NCBI GenBank assembly: GCA_024399015.1
Contig: JAKSIC010000031.1
Span: 1 to 32,546, forward strand
Reading direction: 5' to 3'
Origin: Fibrobacter sp.
GTDB taxonomy: Bacteria > Fibrobacterota > Fibrobacteria > Fibrobacterales > Fibrobacteraceae
DNA length: 32,546 bases
Each line of letters opens with the position of its first letter. The stretch's first letter is position 1. The translations under genes were made by a program, and so were the position numbers. The notes beneath the pieces are model-generated. The model had not been told where the DNA came from, did no database searches, and worked only from the letters and a program-made list of their open reading frames with translations. Shown here piece by piece: positions 1-7,003 of this stretch.

Positions 1-51
1 TAAGACACGCCACCAGCGTTCGTTCTGAGCCAGGATCAAACTCTTCATTAA
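1..51 (-). rRNA. rrs: 16S ribosomal RNA, 5' end only (partial)
   Basis: The complement of positions 25-44 is the universal 27F primer site (AGAGTTTGATCCTGGCTCAG) that lies near the 5' end of bacterial 16S rRNA, and the following bases continue as expected (GAACGAACGCTGGTGGCGTG). The 5' end near 51 is estimated from the E. coli offset. Only the first ~50 bases are present; the rest runs off the left edge, where rRNA repeats commonly break short-read assemblies. Confidence 0.96.
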
Positions 52-295
52 TTTTAAAGTCTTGGTCCCGTAATCACGTTCGTATAATTGGCAACTAAAA
101 GTTGCCTTACATCTTCGGCTCGGTCATGTCCAAGCAAGCTTGGCCGCGACTCTCGCCTTACGATTAATTGACTTCCAAGAATTGTTTCTTGGGTCCGTCA
201 CTAAGCACATCTCCGATTCCTTCAATCTTCCCGGCAGTCTCTCAGGATTGCCGTCCTGTTTCGTTCAGGCTTTTCAGCCGTCCCTCTCAGGAACG
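52..295 (-). other. rRNA operon leader region
   Basis: This is the stretch between the rRNA promoter and the mature 16S 5' end. It holds short hairpins, including GGCAAC/GTTGCC at 90-106 and CCAAGAA/TTCTTGG around 175-197, as expected for a processed rRNA leader. I found no convincing boxA. A 105-codon open frame at 140-457 crosses it and the promoter, but it has no protein-like composition and I do not consider it a gene. Confidence 0.6.
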
Positions 296-301
296 ACGCC
301 A

Positions 302-329
302 ATTATAGAATTTTCCAGAACCTTTGCAA
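302..329 (-). promoter_or_regulatory. rRNA operon promoter (-35/-10)
   Basis: On the minus strand there is TTGCAA (329-324), a 16-base spacer and a perfect TATAAT (307-302). It sits about 250 bases upstream of the 16S 5' end. Upstream of it (about 331-390) is an A/T-rich stretch with several A/T runs, which could act as an UP element. The assignment rests on consensus and position. Confidence 0.6.
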
Positions 330-482
330 GGGTAGTTTTTCACTTTTTTTCGCTTTTTTCGACGTTTTTTCCAAAAAACGGAAAAAAAACGGGTCATACG
401 CAGCGAATCCCACTAGGAGTTCACAAACTATTCACAACTTTTTTCAAAGACCGGTAAAAAATTTTCGGTAAATCGTTCACTT

Positions 483-1379
483 TTAACGAGTTAGGCCGGC
501 GACGACCTGGTCAAAAGGGCGTTTTTTTGCTTCAAGATCCACAGAAACGGACTCAATCTGCCATCTGAACCATGTCAACTGGCGTTTTGCATAGTTTCTG
601 GTCTTCTTTTTGACGTCTTCTACAATATTATTGACGTCCGATTGGCTTTTTGCCTGCAATAATTCCCTATATCCAAGGCTCTGCCATGCGGGAGCATCCA
701 GCGGGACAGTCTTTGCCAGCTGCAGACATTCATCAATCCAACCGTCTTTAATCATCTGGTCGACACGGGCGTCGATTCTTTTGTACAAGTTATCGCGATT
801 ACGTTGAAGCCAGAATACAGGCAAAGTACCGATACCGCCTTCACGTTCTTTCTGCAAGTCCGAAAGCTTTCGTCCCGTAGCACGAAAGACTTCAAGAATT
901 CTGCAAATACGTTGTACGTTATTAGGCTCCACCTTAGCCATCGCTTCCGAATCCACGACGCACGCTTCCTTGTACAAACTATCCGCACCACGTTCAACAA
1001 TAGTTTGTTCTAAATCCTTACGAATGTTGTCTGGAATTTCCGGAATGTTGGGCAAGCCCAGCATCAAAGATTGGAGATAAAGACCTGTGCCACCCACAAG
1101 AATGAAATTCTTTTCCGGGTTCTCTGCCACAAGGTTTTTAGTTTGTCTGCAAAACTCCCCTGCCGAAAAAGATTTTGTCGGTTCCAGGAAATCCACCAGA
1201 TGATGTTTCACTCGCAGAATGCAATCTCGGCTTGGTTGGGCTGTGCCGATGGAAAAACCTTTGTAGATCTGGCGGGAGTCTACACCAATAATTTCAGCAC
1301 CATAATGGTCTGCAAGTTCCATGGACAAACTGGATTTACCAATTCCCGTGGCACCAACCAATGCAAATAAGATAGGCAT
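483..1379 (-). CDS. miaA: tRNA dimethylallyltransferase MiaA
   Basis: MiaA transfers a dimethylallyl group from DMAPP to N6 of A37 in tRNAs reading UNN codons; it is cytoplasmic. The 298-residue protein shows the P-loop GATGIGKS at residues 9-16, the family signature DSRQIYKGFSIGTAQ and the LVGGTGLYLQSL motif, and its length fits the family. I chose the ATG at 1379 (MPILFALVG) because the P-loop strand begins there; the frame continues upstream for 16 codons without family similarity and would overlap the divergent gene at 1410. Only 30 bases separate the two divergent starts. Confidence 0.95.
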   Translation of the reverse strand: MPILFALVGATGIGKSSLSMELADHYGAEIIGVDSRQIYKGFSIGTAQPSRDCILRVKHHLVDFLEPTKSFSAGEFCRQTKNLVAENPEKNFILVGGTGLYLQSLMLGLPNIPEIPDNIRKDLEQTIVERGADSLYKEACVVDSEAMAKVEPNNVQRICRILEVFRATGRKLSDLQKEREGGIGTLPVFWLQRNRDNLYKRIDARVDQMIKDGWIDECLQLAKTVPLDAPAWQSLGYRELLQAKSQSDVNNIVEDVKKKTRNYAKRQLTWFRWQIESVSVDLEAKKRPFDQVVAGLTR

Positions 1380-1409
1380 GCCGTCAATGTAGTTATATTT
1401 ACAGTCAAG

Positions 1410-2516
1410 ATGAAGAAAACAAAACACATAATTGCCATTATCATCGTATTGGTTATTATTATCGGGACCGCTGTAGTGTTACTCCCGAAACTGGCTGATT
1501 CCGAATTGGCCAAGAGCCTTACCCAGGAAGGCGAAACCTCCACAGAGCAAGTTGTAGAGGAAGTCGCCGCAGATACCATTCCTTTCAAGGACAAACTTCA
1601 GGAAGAACTTCAGGTTGTCCAGTCCACTTACGCCAAGAGAAAAAAGAAAGACGTTTGGACTCTTGGTCGCGGTCAATCCATTATTACATACTTGCTTCAA
1701 ACCCAACGCTTCGTGGCAAAAAAAGGCGGCAAGATTTTGTATATGGAAGAACTCCATAACAACAATGTCCTGCAGTCCGCCAATGTGGAAATTTTGCAAC
1801 CGGACAACGACACTTTGTGCATCGAGTTCCAAGTTTCAGAAAGCGTCTTTAGAGACGACGCCTCCGTGCTGGCAGTAGCCTTCCAGGTTACCAAACTGAC
1901 ACCCGAACTTATCGTCGAGTTGAACAAGCTGGACTATCCCTATAGCTTGTTGATTCCTCCGTTTGGCACACAGTCCGACTTCTATCCGAATTTGGACAAA
2001 GTAAATTCTGCAGAACTCGAGTTATGGTTGACTTTGGAATCCACCAAGCTGGACAAGAGTCACAACAAGCTGAGACCTCTTCGAATCCACCATACAGAAG
2101 AACAAATTGAAAATGTTGTTGACGAGGCAAAAACCCTTATTCCCCGAGCAAAGGGTGTTGTTTCCCGCTTTGGCGAACAAGCAGTTGAACACGAGCAGCT
2201 TCTCCAAGCCATCTTGAAACCGGTACAAAAGAATAACTTGTGGTTCATTGACGCCACCATGAATAGCCGATCCAAGGTTCCCCAGGCCTGTAAGAACTTG
2301 AATCTCAAGTGCGAAGCATCCTCTTACTACAATCCCGACAATAGCGCCCTGGCAGACTATGTCAAGCAACGCCTCCGCGATGCCCGAAGGAGAGGCCTTT
2401 CCACCATGTTTATCCCCTTAACCACGGATAACCTGAATAAAGTAAAGGACCTTTCGGAAAAGGCAAAAAATCAGGGAACTAGCTTAGTATATTTATCTAA
2501 ATTTATGGAATATTGA
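1410..2516 (+). CDS. Divergent polysaccharide deacetylase-like membrane-anchored protein
   Basis: This 368-residue protein has a short basic N-terminus, one hydrophobic segment at about residues 6-27 and a long extracytoplasmic part. The C-terminal half resembles the YibQ/COG2861 divergent polysaccharide deacetylase family (PF04748): an apparent core strand (SLLIPPFGTQ), the RAKGVVSRFGEQ segment matching the family's GvnNhmGS region, LWFIDATMNSRSKVPQACKN matching the F(V/I)DS(R/T)T..S.A..A signature, then a C-terminal LVYLSKF. Several canonical polar residues are replaced, so enzymatic activity is uncertain. In other bacteria the family sits near cell-envelope proteases (EnvC). The stop lies just before the ribosome binding site of pdxJ, suggesting co-transcription. 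The assignment is by motif only. Confidence 0.6.
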   Translation: MKKTKHIIAIIIVLVIIIGTAVVLLPKLADSELAKSLTQEGETSTEQVVEEVAADTIPFKDKLQEELQVVQSTYAKRKKKDVWTLGRGQSIITYLLQTQRFVAKKGGKILYMEELHNNNVLQSANVEILQPDNDTLCIEFQVSESVFRDDASVLAVAFQVTKLTPELIVELNKLDYPYSLLIPPFGTQSDFYPNLDKVNSAELELWLTLESTKLDKSHNKLRPLRIHHTEEQIENVVDEAKTLIPRAKGVVSRFGEQAVEHEQLLQAILKPVQKNNLWFIDATMNSRSKVPQACKNLNLKCEASSYYNPDNSALADYVKQRLRDARRRGLSTMFIPLTTDNLNKVKDLSEKAKNQGTSLVYLSKFMEY

Positions 2517-2528
2517 TAAGGAGCCTGT

Positions 2529-3263
2529 ATGACCGTAAAACTGGGTTTTAACGTAGACCATATTGCAACCATCCGTGAAGCTCGCAAAATCTGCGAACCG
2601 GATCCCGTCACAGCAGCTGTCATTGCAGAACTCGCCGGCGTTGGCGGCATCACCGTTCACCTCCGTGAAGACAAGCGCCACATTCAGGATCGCGACGTCA
2701 AGTTGCTCCGCGGCACCGTCACCACCAAGATGAACCTTGAAATGGCTCCCTCCCAGGAAATGGTGCAGATTGCCATCAACAACCAGCCCGACACTGTCAC
2801 CCTGGTTCCTGAAATTCACACAGAACTTGCAACCGAAGACGGTTTGAACGTCGCAGCAAAGGCAGCGGACTTGGTAAAGCCGGTCATCACCCTCAAGAGC
2901 AACGATATTTCCGTTGGCGTATTCATCGACCCCGAAACCGAACAGGTCAAGGCCGCCAAGAAAATCGGCGCAGACTTCATCGAATTCAATACCAGCAAGT
3001 ACGCTACATCCTGCACCCTCGGTAGCAAGGAAGAAATTGAACGCGAAATTTCCGCATTGCAGGACATGACCGTTCTCGCCCGCAAGTACGGTCTTCGCGT
3101 AAAGGCCGGCCGTGGCCTGAACTACAGAAACGTCGGTGCCATTGCCGCTATCGAAGGCGTCGAAGAATTGATCGTCGGCCACAGCATCATCTGCCGCGCC
3201 GTCATGGTAGGCATGGACCGCGCCATCAAGGATATGCAGGAAGCAATCCGCAACGCGGACTAG
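2529..3263 (+). CDS. pdxJ: Pyridoxine 5'-phosphate synthase PdxJ
   Basis: PdxJ condenses 1-deoxyxylulose 5-phosphate with 3-amino-2-oxopropyl phosphate to pyridoxine 5'-phosphate, the ring-closing step of DXP-dependent vitamin B6 synthesis. The 244-residue protein matches over its whole length: FNVDHIATIREAR at 7-19, ITVHLREDKRHIQDRDV at 41-57 (catalytic His44), NLEMA at 69-73 (Glu71) and ELIVGHSIICRAVMVG near the C-terminus. A strong AAGGAG (2518-2523) precedes the ATG. At the position of the E. coli catalytic His193 (GHGL) this protein reads GRGL, with Arg195. It lies 12 bases behind the preceding gene, probably in the same operon. Its stop overlaps that of the convergent truA by 4 bases. 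Confidence 0.96.
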   Translation: MTVKLGFNVDHIATIREARKICEPDPVTAAVIAELAGVGGITVHLREDKRHIQDRDVKLLRGTVTTKMNLEMAPSQEMVQIAINNQPDTVTLVPEIHTELATEDGLNVAAKAADLVKPVITLKSNDISVGVFIDPETEQVKAAKKIGADFIEFNTSKYATSCTLGSKEEIEREISALQDMTVLARKYGLRVKAGRGLNYRNVGAIAAIEGVEELIVGHSIICRAVMVGMDRAIKDMQEAIRNAD

Positions 3264-4012
3264 TAGTCCTTATATTCTACGTTCTCTAGAACAAGACCTT
3301 GAGGGGGAGCCCACGTGCGCTCTCCCTTAAAATTTTTATTAAAAATCTGGTTGACCGTTCCCATAGGCAGCTTACCGCGACCCACGTCGAACAATGTTCC
3401 CACCATGGCTCGAACCTGACGGTGCAGAAAGCGATTTCCCTTAATGTGGAACATGCAACTCCAGTCGTTCAGGCGTTCCAAACGGAATTCCGTCAAAATG
3501 CAATCCGTGGGTTTTCCGTCATTACGGGGAATGCAAAAGTCAATAAAGTCGTGGTGTCCGAGGAAAGACTCCGCTTCCTTTTCCATAGCATCAAGATCAA
3601 GATGCAAGGATCCGCATTCCCAGCCAAAATCACGCTGCAAGGCCACCGGTCTGGTGAAGATGGTGTACTGATAATAACGGCAGGTCGCATCGAAACGGGA
3701 ATGGAAATCGTCGGCACAGCGTTCAAGATCGCGAATGCGAATCAAGCGCTTTGTAAGTCCGTTAATGGAATTCACCGTCTTGAAAATATCGATTTCGCCG
3801 TCGTAATCAAAATGCACACACTGACCGCGGGCGTGAACACCAGTGTCCGTCCTGCCAGAACCAGTAATACGAATCGGGGCACGAAGAGCAATGGAAAAGG
3901 CCTCTTCCAAGGCAGACTGGACCGTTACAAACTTAGTCTTGCCGCCTTCGTTCTGAGCCTGCCAGCCGTAGAAGGCGCTGCCAAGATATTCGCAGCGGAA
4001 CCTATAGCGCAT
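3260..4012 (-). CDS. truA: tRNA pseudouridine synthase A
   Basis: TruA makes pseudouridine at positions 38-40 of the anticodon stem. The 250-residue protein has the catalytic motif GSGRTDTGVHARGQ at residues 51-64 with nucleophile Asp56, the N-terminal YLGSAFYGWQ strand and the family motifs FHSRFDATCRYYQY and FLHRQVRAMVGTLFDVGRGK. The ATG at 4012 lies 6 bases after the stop of the upstream membrane-protein gene, so the two are probably one operon. The 3' end overlaps pdxJ through the shared CTAG at 3260-3263, leaving no room for a terminator between the convergent genes. Confidence 0.96.
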   Translation of the reverse strand: MRYRFRCEYLGSAFYGWQAQNEGGKTKFVTVQSALEEAFSIALRAPIRITGSGRTDTGVHARGQCVHFDYDGEIDIFKTVNSINGLTKRLIRIRDLERCADDFHSRFDATCRYYQYTIFTRPVALQRDFGWECGSLHLDLDAMEKEAESFLGHHDFIDFCIPRNDGKPTDCILTEFRLERLNDWSCMFHIKGNRFLHRQVRAMVGTLFDVGRGKLPMGTVNQIFNKNFKGERTWAPPQGLVLENVEYKDY

Positions 4013-4018
4013 CGATGG

Positions 4019-4990
4019 TTAGTCCTGATTGTCGCGGATAACGGCTTCGACCTTATCCTGCGGGAGCTTCATGCGGGAAGCGATGATGGATGCAGGAACG
4101 CCGCGGCGGGAAAGCTGCAGGATCTTGCTCTTTTCAGAGCTTTCTCTATCGAAGCGGGTAATTTCAAGAGGGCTGCTACCCATAAGGCTGGGGTCGCCAG
4201 TAGAGTTACGACTCTGGGCGCGAAGCCTCATGGTTCGTTCGCGGGACAGGCCGCGGGGTGCACGAAGAACGTCAGAAAGATTCTGCATTGCAGAAGTAAT
4301 ACGTTCCTTTGCAGTCGGACGAAGCGTAGGCTTGCTTGTGGGAACGCCGGTAAGAATCTTGTTTTCCGGAATACCGTTTTCATCTTCGAAGGCGATCTTC
4401 TGGTCAGTATCCGTAGAACGTTCCGTTGCCTGCTGAGCCATGGTTTCGCGCTTCTGGGCTGCATATTCTTCTGCATCTGCAATAATGGAGCGCTTCTGCG
4501 GACGGGGGCGGGCAACCAAAGTTGCGGCATCATCAAAGCCACCCTTAGGTTCCTTGAATCGTTCTGCCTTCACGGCTTCCATTCTCTGGGTAATGATTTC
4601 CTGACGGCGCTTCAAGAGCAAAACAAGAACGACAATACAGATAATAATGGCGACTGCACCGCCAACAATCCACATCAAGGTATCAGAGGAAATGGATTCA
4701 GGCTGCGGTTCTGCTTCCGGAGTGGCAGTTTCACCTTCACCAGTCGGACCGTTGCGCATGGCGGAAAGAGTTTCCCAGGCGGCGTCCAGTTCAGTACGGA
4801 TAACAACCTGAGCATCGGGATTACCTTGGGCATTCCAAAGTTCAATTTCCAGGGAGTCAATCTTTGCACGGGCAGCCAGGTAGGCGTCGGCATCGAAAGA
4901 GGATCTGGTTCCAGAAAAATCAATAGCAAGATATGCGACCAAGGCGCAGGCCAGCACAAACAACACTATAGGAGCTACAAACTTCTTCAT
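4019..4990 (-). CDS. Two-segment membrane protein with HTH-like C-terminus, function unknown
   Basis: I recognise no named family for the whole protein (323 residues). It has an N-terminal hydrophobic segment (KFVAPIVLFVLACALVAYLA), a periplasmic-type stretch of about 75 residues, a second membrane segment (about 105-125, ending LLLKRR) and a basic, Arg-rich region of about 200 residues that should be cytoplasmic. The last ~35 residues (KILQLSRRGVPASIIASRMKL..DKVEAVI) resemble the small helix-turn-helix-like end of DUF2802/DUF6115-type membrane proteins. I chose ATG 4990 over an in-frame TTG three codons upstream because the Met-Lys-Lys start looks like a signal anchor. No clear ribosome binding site is visible. 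It probably forms an operon with truA. Confidence 0.65.
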   Translation of the reverse strand: MKKFVAPIVLFVLACALVAYLAIDFSGTRSSFDADAYLAARAKIDSLEIELWNAQGNPDAQVVIRTELDAAWETLSAMRNGPTGEGETATPEAEPQPESISSDTLMWIVGGAVAIIICIVVLVLLLKRRQEIITQRMEAVKAERFKEPKGGFDDAATLVARPRPQKRSIIADAEEYAAQKRETMAQQATERSTDTDQKIAFEDENGIPENKILTGVPTSKPTLRPTAKERITSAMQNLSDVLRAPRGLSRERTMRLRAQSRNSTGDPSLMGSSPLEITRFDRESSEKSKILQLSRRGVPASIIASRMKLPQDKVEAVIRDNQD

Positions 4991-5083
4991 GTGGCGCAAT
5001 TTAGCAAAAAAGAATCCGTGTATTTATGAGCCTATATGGCAAAGGGGGCTTTTTAAGACTTGCAGAAAAAAACGGTACAAAAA

Positions 5084-5145
5084 GTGACGTTTATCACAAG
5101 TGTGACGGACGTTACATTTCTTCTTGTGATATTCACAACACTTGT
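5084..5145. promoter_or_regulatory. Nested inverted repeats, possible operator or structured leader
   Basis: This short stretch contains TATCACAAG (5092-5100) with its exact inverse CTTGTGATA (5123-5131), ACAAGTGT (5096-5103) with ACACTTGT (5138-5145), a near-perfect GTGACGT/ACGTTAC pair, and the compact palindrome TTGTGA-TAT-TCACAA (5124-5138). The half-sites resemble CRP/FNR-family operators but with non-standard spacing. It lies about 100 bases upstream of the minus-strand membrane-protein/truA operon, so an operator is reasonable. An RNA structure is the alternative. Confidence 0.4.
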
Positions 5146-5231
5146 TTTAAAGTTTTCAACAAAACCCTACACAACGGACTTTTAATTGGTATCTTTGTGT
5201 TCAAGAACTCTTTGTTCTCCTCCTAACCCCC

Positions 5232-5268
5232 AAAAAAACATCCCGGCATCAGTCGGGGTGTTTTTCTT
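5232..5268 (+). terminator. Rho-independent terminator (possibly bidirectional)
   Basis: A G/C-rich stem pairs ACATCCCG (5238-5245) with CGGGGTGT (5254-5261) around an 8-base loop, with one G-U pair. An A run precedes it and TTTTT follows, so it can work on both strands. No annotated plus-strand gene feeds it, so it may end an unrecognised transcript from 5000-5230. Confidence 0.65.
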
Positions 5269-5276
5269 TATGACGT

Positions 5277-5294
5277 GAGGGGCTACTGCCCCTC
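5277..5294. repeat. Short inverted repeat
   Basis: GAGGGG (5277-5282) and CCCCTC (5289-5294) form a 6-bp hairpin with a 6-base loop. It is one of a series of G/C-rich hairpins in this gene-free region. Confidence 0.6.
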
Positions 5295-5345
5295 AAACTC
5301 CCCGCCCTCTGGACTCCCACCCCTGTGATGAAAAAGCGGGAACTT

Positions 5346-5372
5346 AAAAAAGGTCCCTCAAGGGGACCTTTT
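5346..5372 (-). terminator. Rho-independent terminator
   Basis: AAGGTCCC (5350-5357) pairs exactly with GGGACCTT (5363-5370) around a 5-base loop, flanked by A's on the left and T's on the right. It is correctly placed to end the minus-strand GGDEF-family gene at 5566-6915 and could work in either direction. Confidence 0.65.
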
Positions 5373-5408
5373 GAAATTTTTGAATTTACACGTTCCAAGG
5401 TAAATGAA

Positions 5409-5563
5409 CACTTGGCAACTTTGTTGCCTTAGTGAGAATTATCCACGAAGTGGACGTAGGTAGCCCCTTGCAATGATTCTATGGGGGTTGAGGGGGACGT
5501 CCCCCTCTGTCGGAAATGTGCTGCGCACATTTTCGCTGGGGTTCCAAGGGGCAACGCCCCTTG
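5409..5563. repeat. Cluster of palindromes (REP-like intergenic mosaic)
   Basis: Five inverted repeats follow each other: GGCAAC/GTTGCC (5414-5428), TCCAC/GTGGA (5442-5454), an 18-bp perfect palindrome GAGGGGGACGTCCCCCTC (5490-5507), AAATGTGC/GCACATTT (5514-5532) and CAAGGGGC/GCCCCTTG (5545-5563). GCCCCTTG also occurs at 5463-5470, so it can pair with 5545-5552 and enclose the two inner hairpins. This looks like a repetitive extragenic palindrome mosaic. I cannot test copy number elsewhere in the genome. Confidence 0.6.
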
Positions 5564-5565
5564 CA

Positions 5566-6915
5566 TTACATATTAGCCAGAACGTCGGCGAGAATCACTC
5601 GATTTGCACCGGCCTGGATAGCGTAGTTCATGGAAGCTTCGGCAGTGTAGAAGAGAGACTGGCCGTCGGCTGCGTGAACCGGCATTACAGAAACGCCCAT
5701 GCTCAAGGTTGTGGACAGGATGCCATCACCATAGGCAATCTGGAGCTGAGAAATTTCGTTGCGGATCTTTTCTGCTCGCTGACGGGTAATCTGCAAATCT
5801 GCACCCGGTAGAATCACGCAGAACACATCACCATCGTAACGGCAGGGAATATCTTCGTTGCGGATGTAGCCCGGAAGACGCTGACCCAATTCCCAAAGGA
5901 GCTGTTCAACAGCGTGGCGGCCGCGGTTCTGCTGGATTTCCTGAGCGGCATCCGGATAAATCATAATGAGGCCGATAGGAGTCTTGTGACGAGCAGCGGC
6001 ATAGACTTCGCGAGTCAAGGATTCTTCTGCATAGCGACGGTTGAAAAGGCCCGTCAAGGAATCGCGGATGCTATGTTGTTCGTAACGAATATTCAAGTTC
6101 TGATTTGCAATATACAAGCCAAAGGTCGTTGCAAATACGCTAACCTTAGCAAGCCAATCTTCCTGAGATTCGTTATCCGGCAAGACATCTGTCTGAATGG
6201 AGAAAATACCAAAGTGTTCATCAATGCCTTCAACAGGGGCGCAGAAAGAAATCCCCTGAGGATGATGATGCAAATGAGTACAGCCACCCTTAAGATTCGG
6301 ATTGGAGTAATCAGAAATGACAATGTCGCCAGCATTGAAACTTGCACATTCACTGGGGCGAATCACATCATCACTAATGACCTTGTCACCAAAGGCGATA
6401 ATCTTGTGAAGATCGGTCTGGGTGCCCGCATACATATAGAGAACACCAGAGGCCTTGGGGAACAACTGAGGAAGCAACTTTTCAATAGTCTTGAGAGCTT
6501 CCGGGAAAGGACGATTCTTAAGAATGCACTTGGAGTAAGCCTTCCAGGCGTCCATGGGGAAGCCGACCTTGACAGCATCCTCGGTAACCTTGGCCAATGC
6601 TTCCTTGGCAGACATGGCTCCCTTCGGCAGAGGAGGTTCTTCAACAGGAACGTCGGGCTCGGCCATGGTAGGAATGCTGGATGTAATCTCCATCTTGGAA
6701 GCCTTGAGTTCGTTCAGGGCTTCGTTGAACTCGACTTCCGTATTTTCAATTTTCTTTTTGCAAAGGGTAAACAGGACAAAACCAAGGACCGTACCCCAGG
6801 CGCCGATAAAAACAAACTTGCCACCAAGGGAAATGGTTGCCTCGGGGACAAAGTAGGATACTGCTACACCTGATACAAAGGCTATAAGCCACACGATAAG
6901 GGAAAACATTGTCAT
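5566..6915 (-). CDS. Membrane-anchored GAF-GGDEF protein with degenerate active site
   Basis: The protein has two N-terminal membrane segments (about residues 4-25 and 35-52), a linker, a GAF-like sensor region (about 130-275, with HLHHHPQ near 215) and a C-terminal GGDEF domain starting DSLTGLFNRRY. The signature reads RYDGDVF (codons 5821-5835) where active enzymes have RYGGDEF, and the usual DxDxFK metal/substrate motif reads YPDAAQ. The product-binding I-site RxxD is intact as RNED (5851-5862), five residues before the signature as usual. I infer that it binds c-di-GMP rather than making it. ATG 6915 was chosen over upstream TTG codons; a second ATG follows at 6909. No strong ribosome binding site is visible. 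Confidence 0.85.
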   Translation of the reverse strand: MTMFSLIVWLIAFVSGVAVSYFVPEATISLGGKFVFIGAWGTVLGFVLFTLCKKKIENTEVEFNEALNELKASKMEITSSIPTMAEPDVPVEEPPLPKGAMSAKEALAKVTEDAVKVGFPMDAWKAYSKCILKNRPFPEALKTIEKLLPQLFPKASGVLYMYAGTQTDLHKIIAFGDKVISDDVIRPSECASFNAGDIVISDYSNPNLKGGCTHLHHHPQGISFCAPVEGIDEHFGIFSIQTDVLPDNESQEDWLAKVSVFATTFGLYIANQNLNIRYEQHSIRDSLTGLFNRRYAEESLTREVYAAARHKTPIGLIMIYPDAAQEIQQNRGRHAVEQLLWELGQRLPGYIRNEDIPCRYDGDVFCVILPGADLQITRQRAEKIRNEISQLQIAYGDGILSTTLSMGVSVMPVHAADGQSLFYTAEASMNYAIQAGANRVILADVLANM

Positions 6916-7003
6916 ATCCAACAATTTACTTATTTATGAATAAAGTGGCTGAAAAATTTTGTTTAAAACGGCCGTTTAAACGGATTATTCTAAATTTATC
7001 CCT

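Noticed and set aside
140-457. 105-codon open frame upstream of 16S rRNA
   Set aside because: It covers the rRNA leader and promoter on the opposite strand and its translation has low-complexity Phe/Ser runs and no family features.
3299-5029. 576-codon plus-strand frame antisense to truA and the membrane-protein gene
   Set aside because: Shadow of two well-supported minus-strand genes; no domain or start signal.
5026-5226. 66-codon open frame in the gene-free region
   Set aside because: No ribosome binding site and no recognisable protein features; it crosses the inverted repeats at 5084-5145. The DNA structure explains the region better.
5436-5448. DnaA box (TTATCCACG) hinting at a replication origin
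   Set aside because: Only a single 8-of-9 match, with no cluster of boxes and no dnaA, dnaN or gidA nearby.
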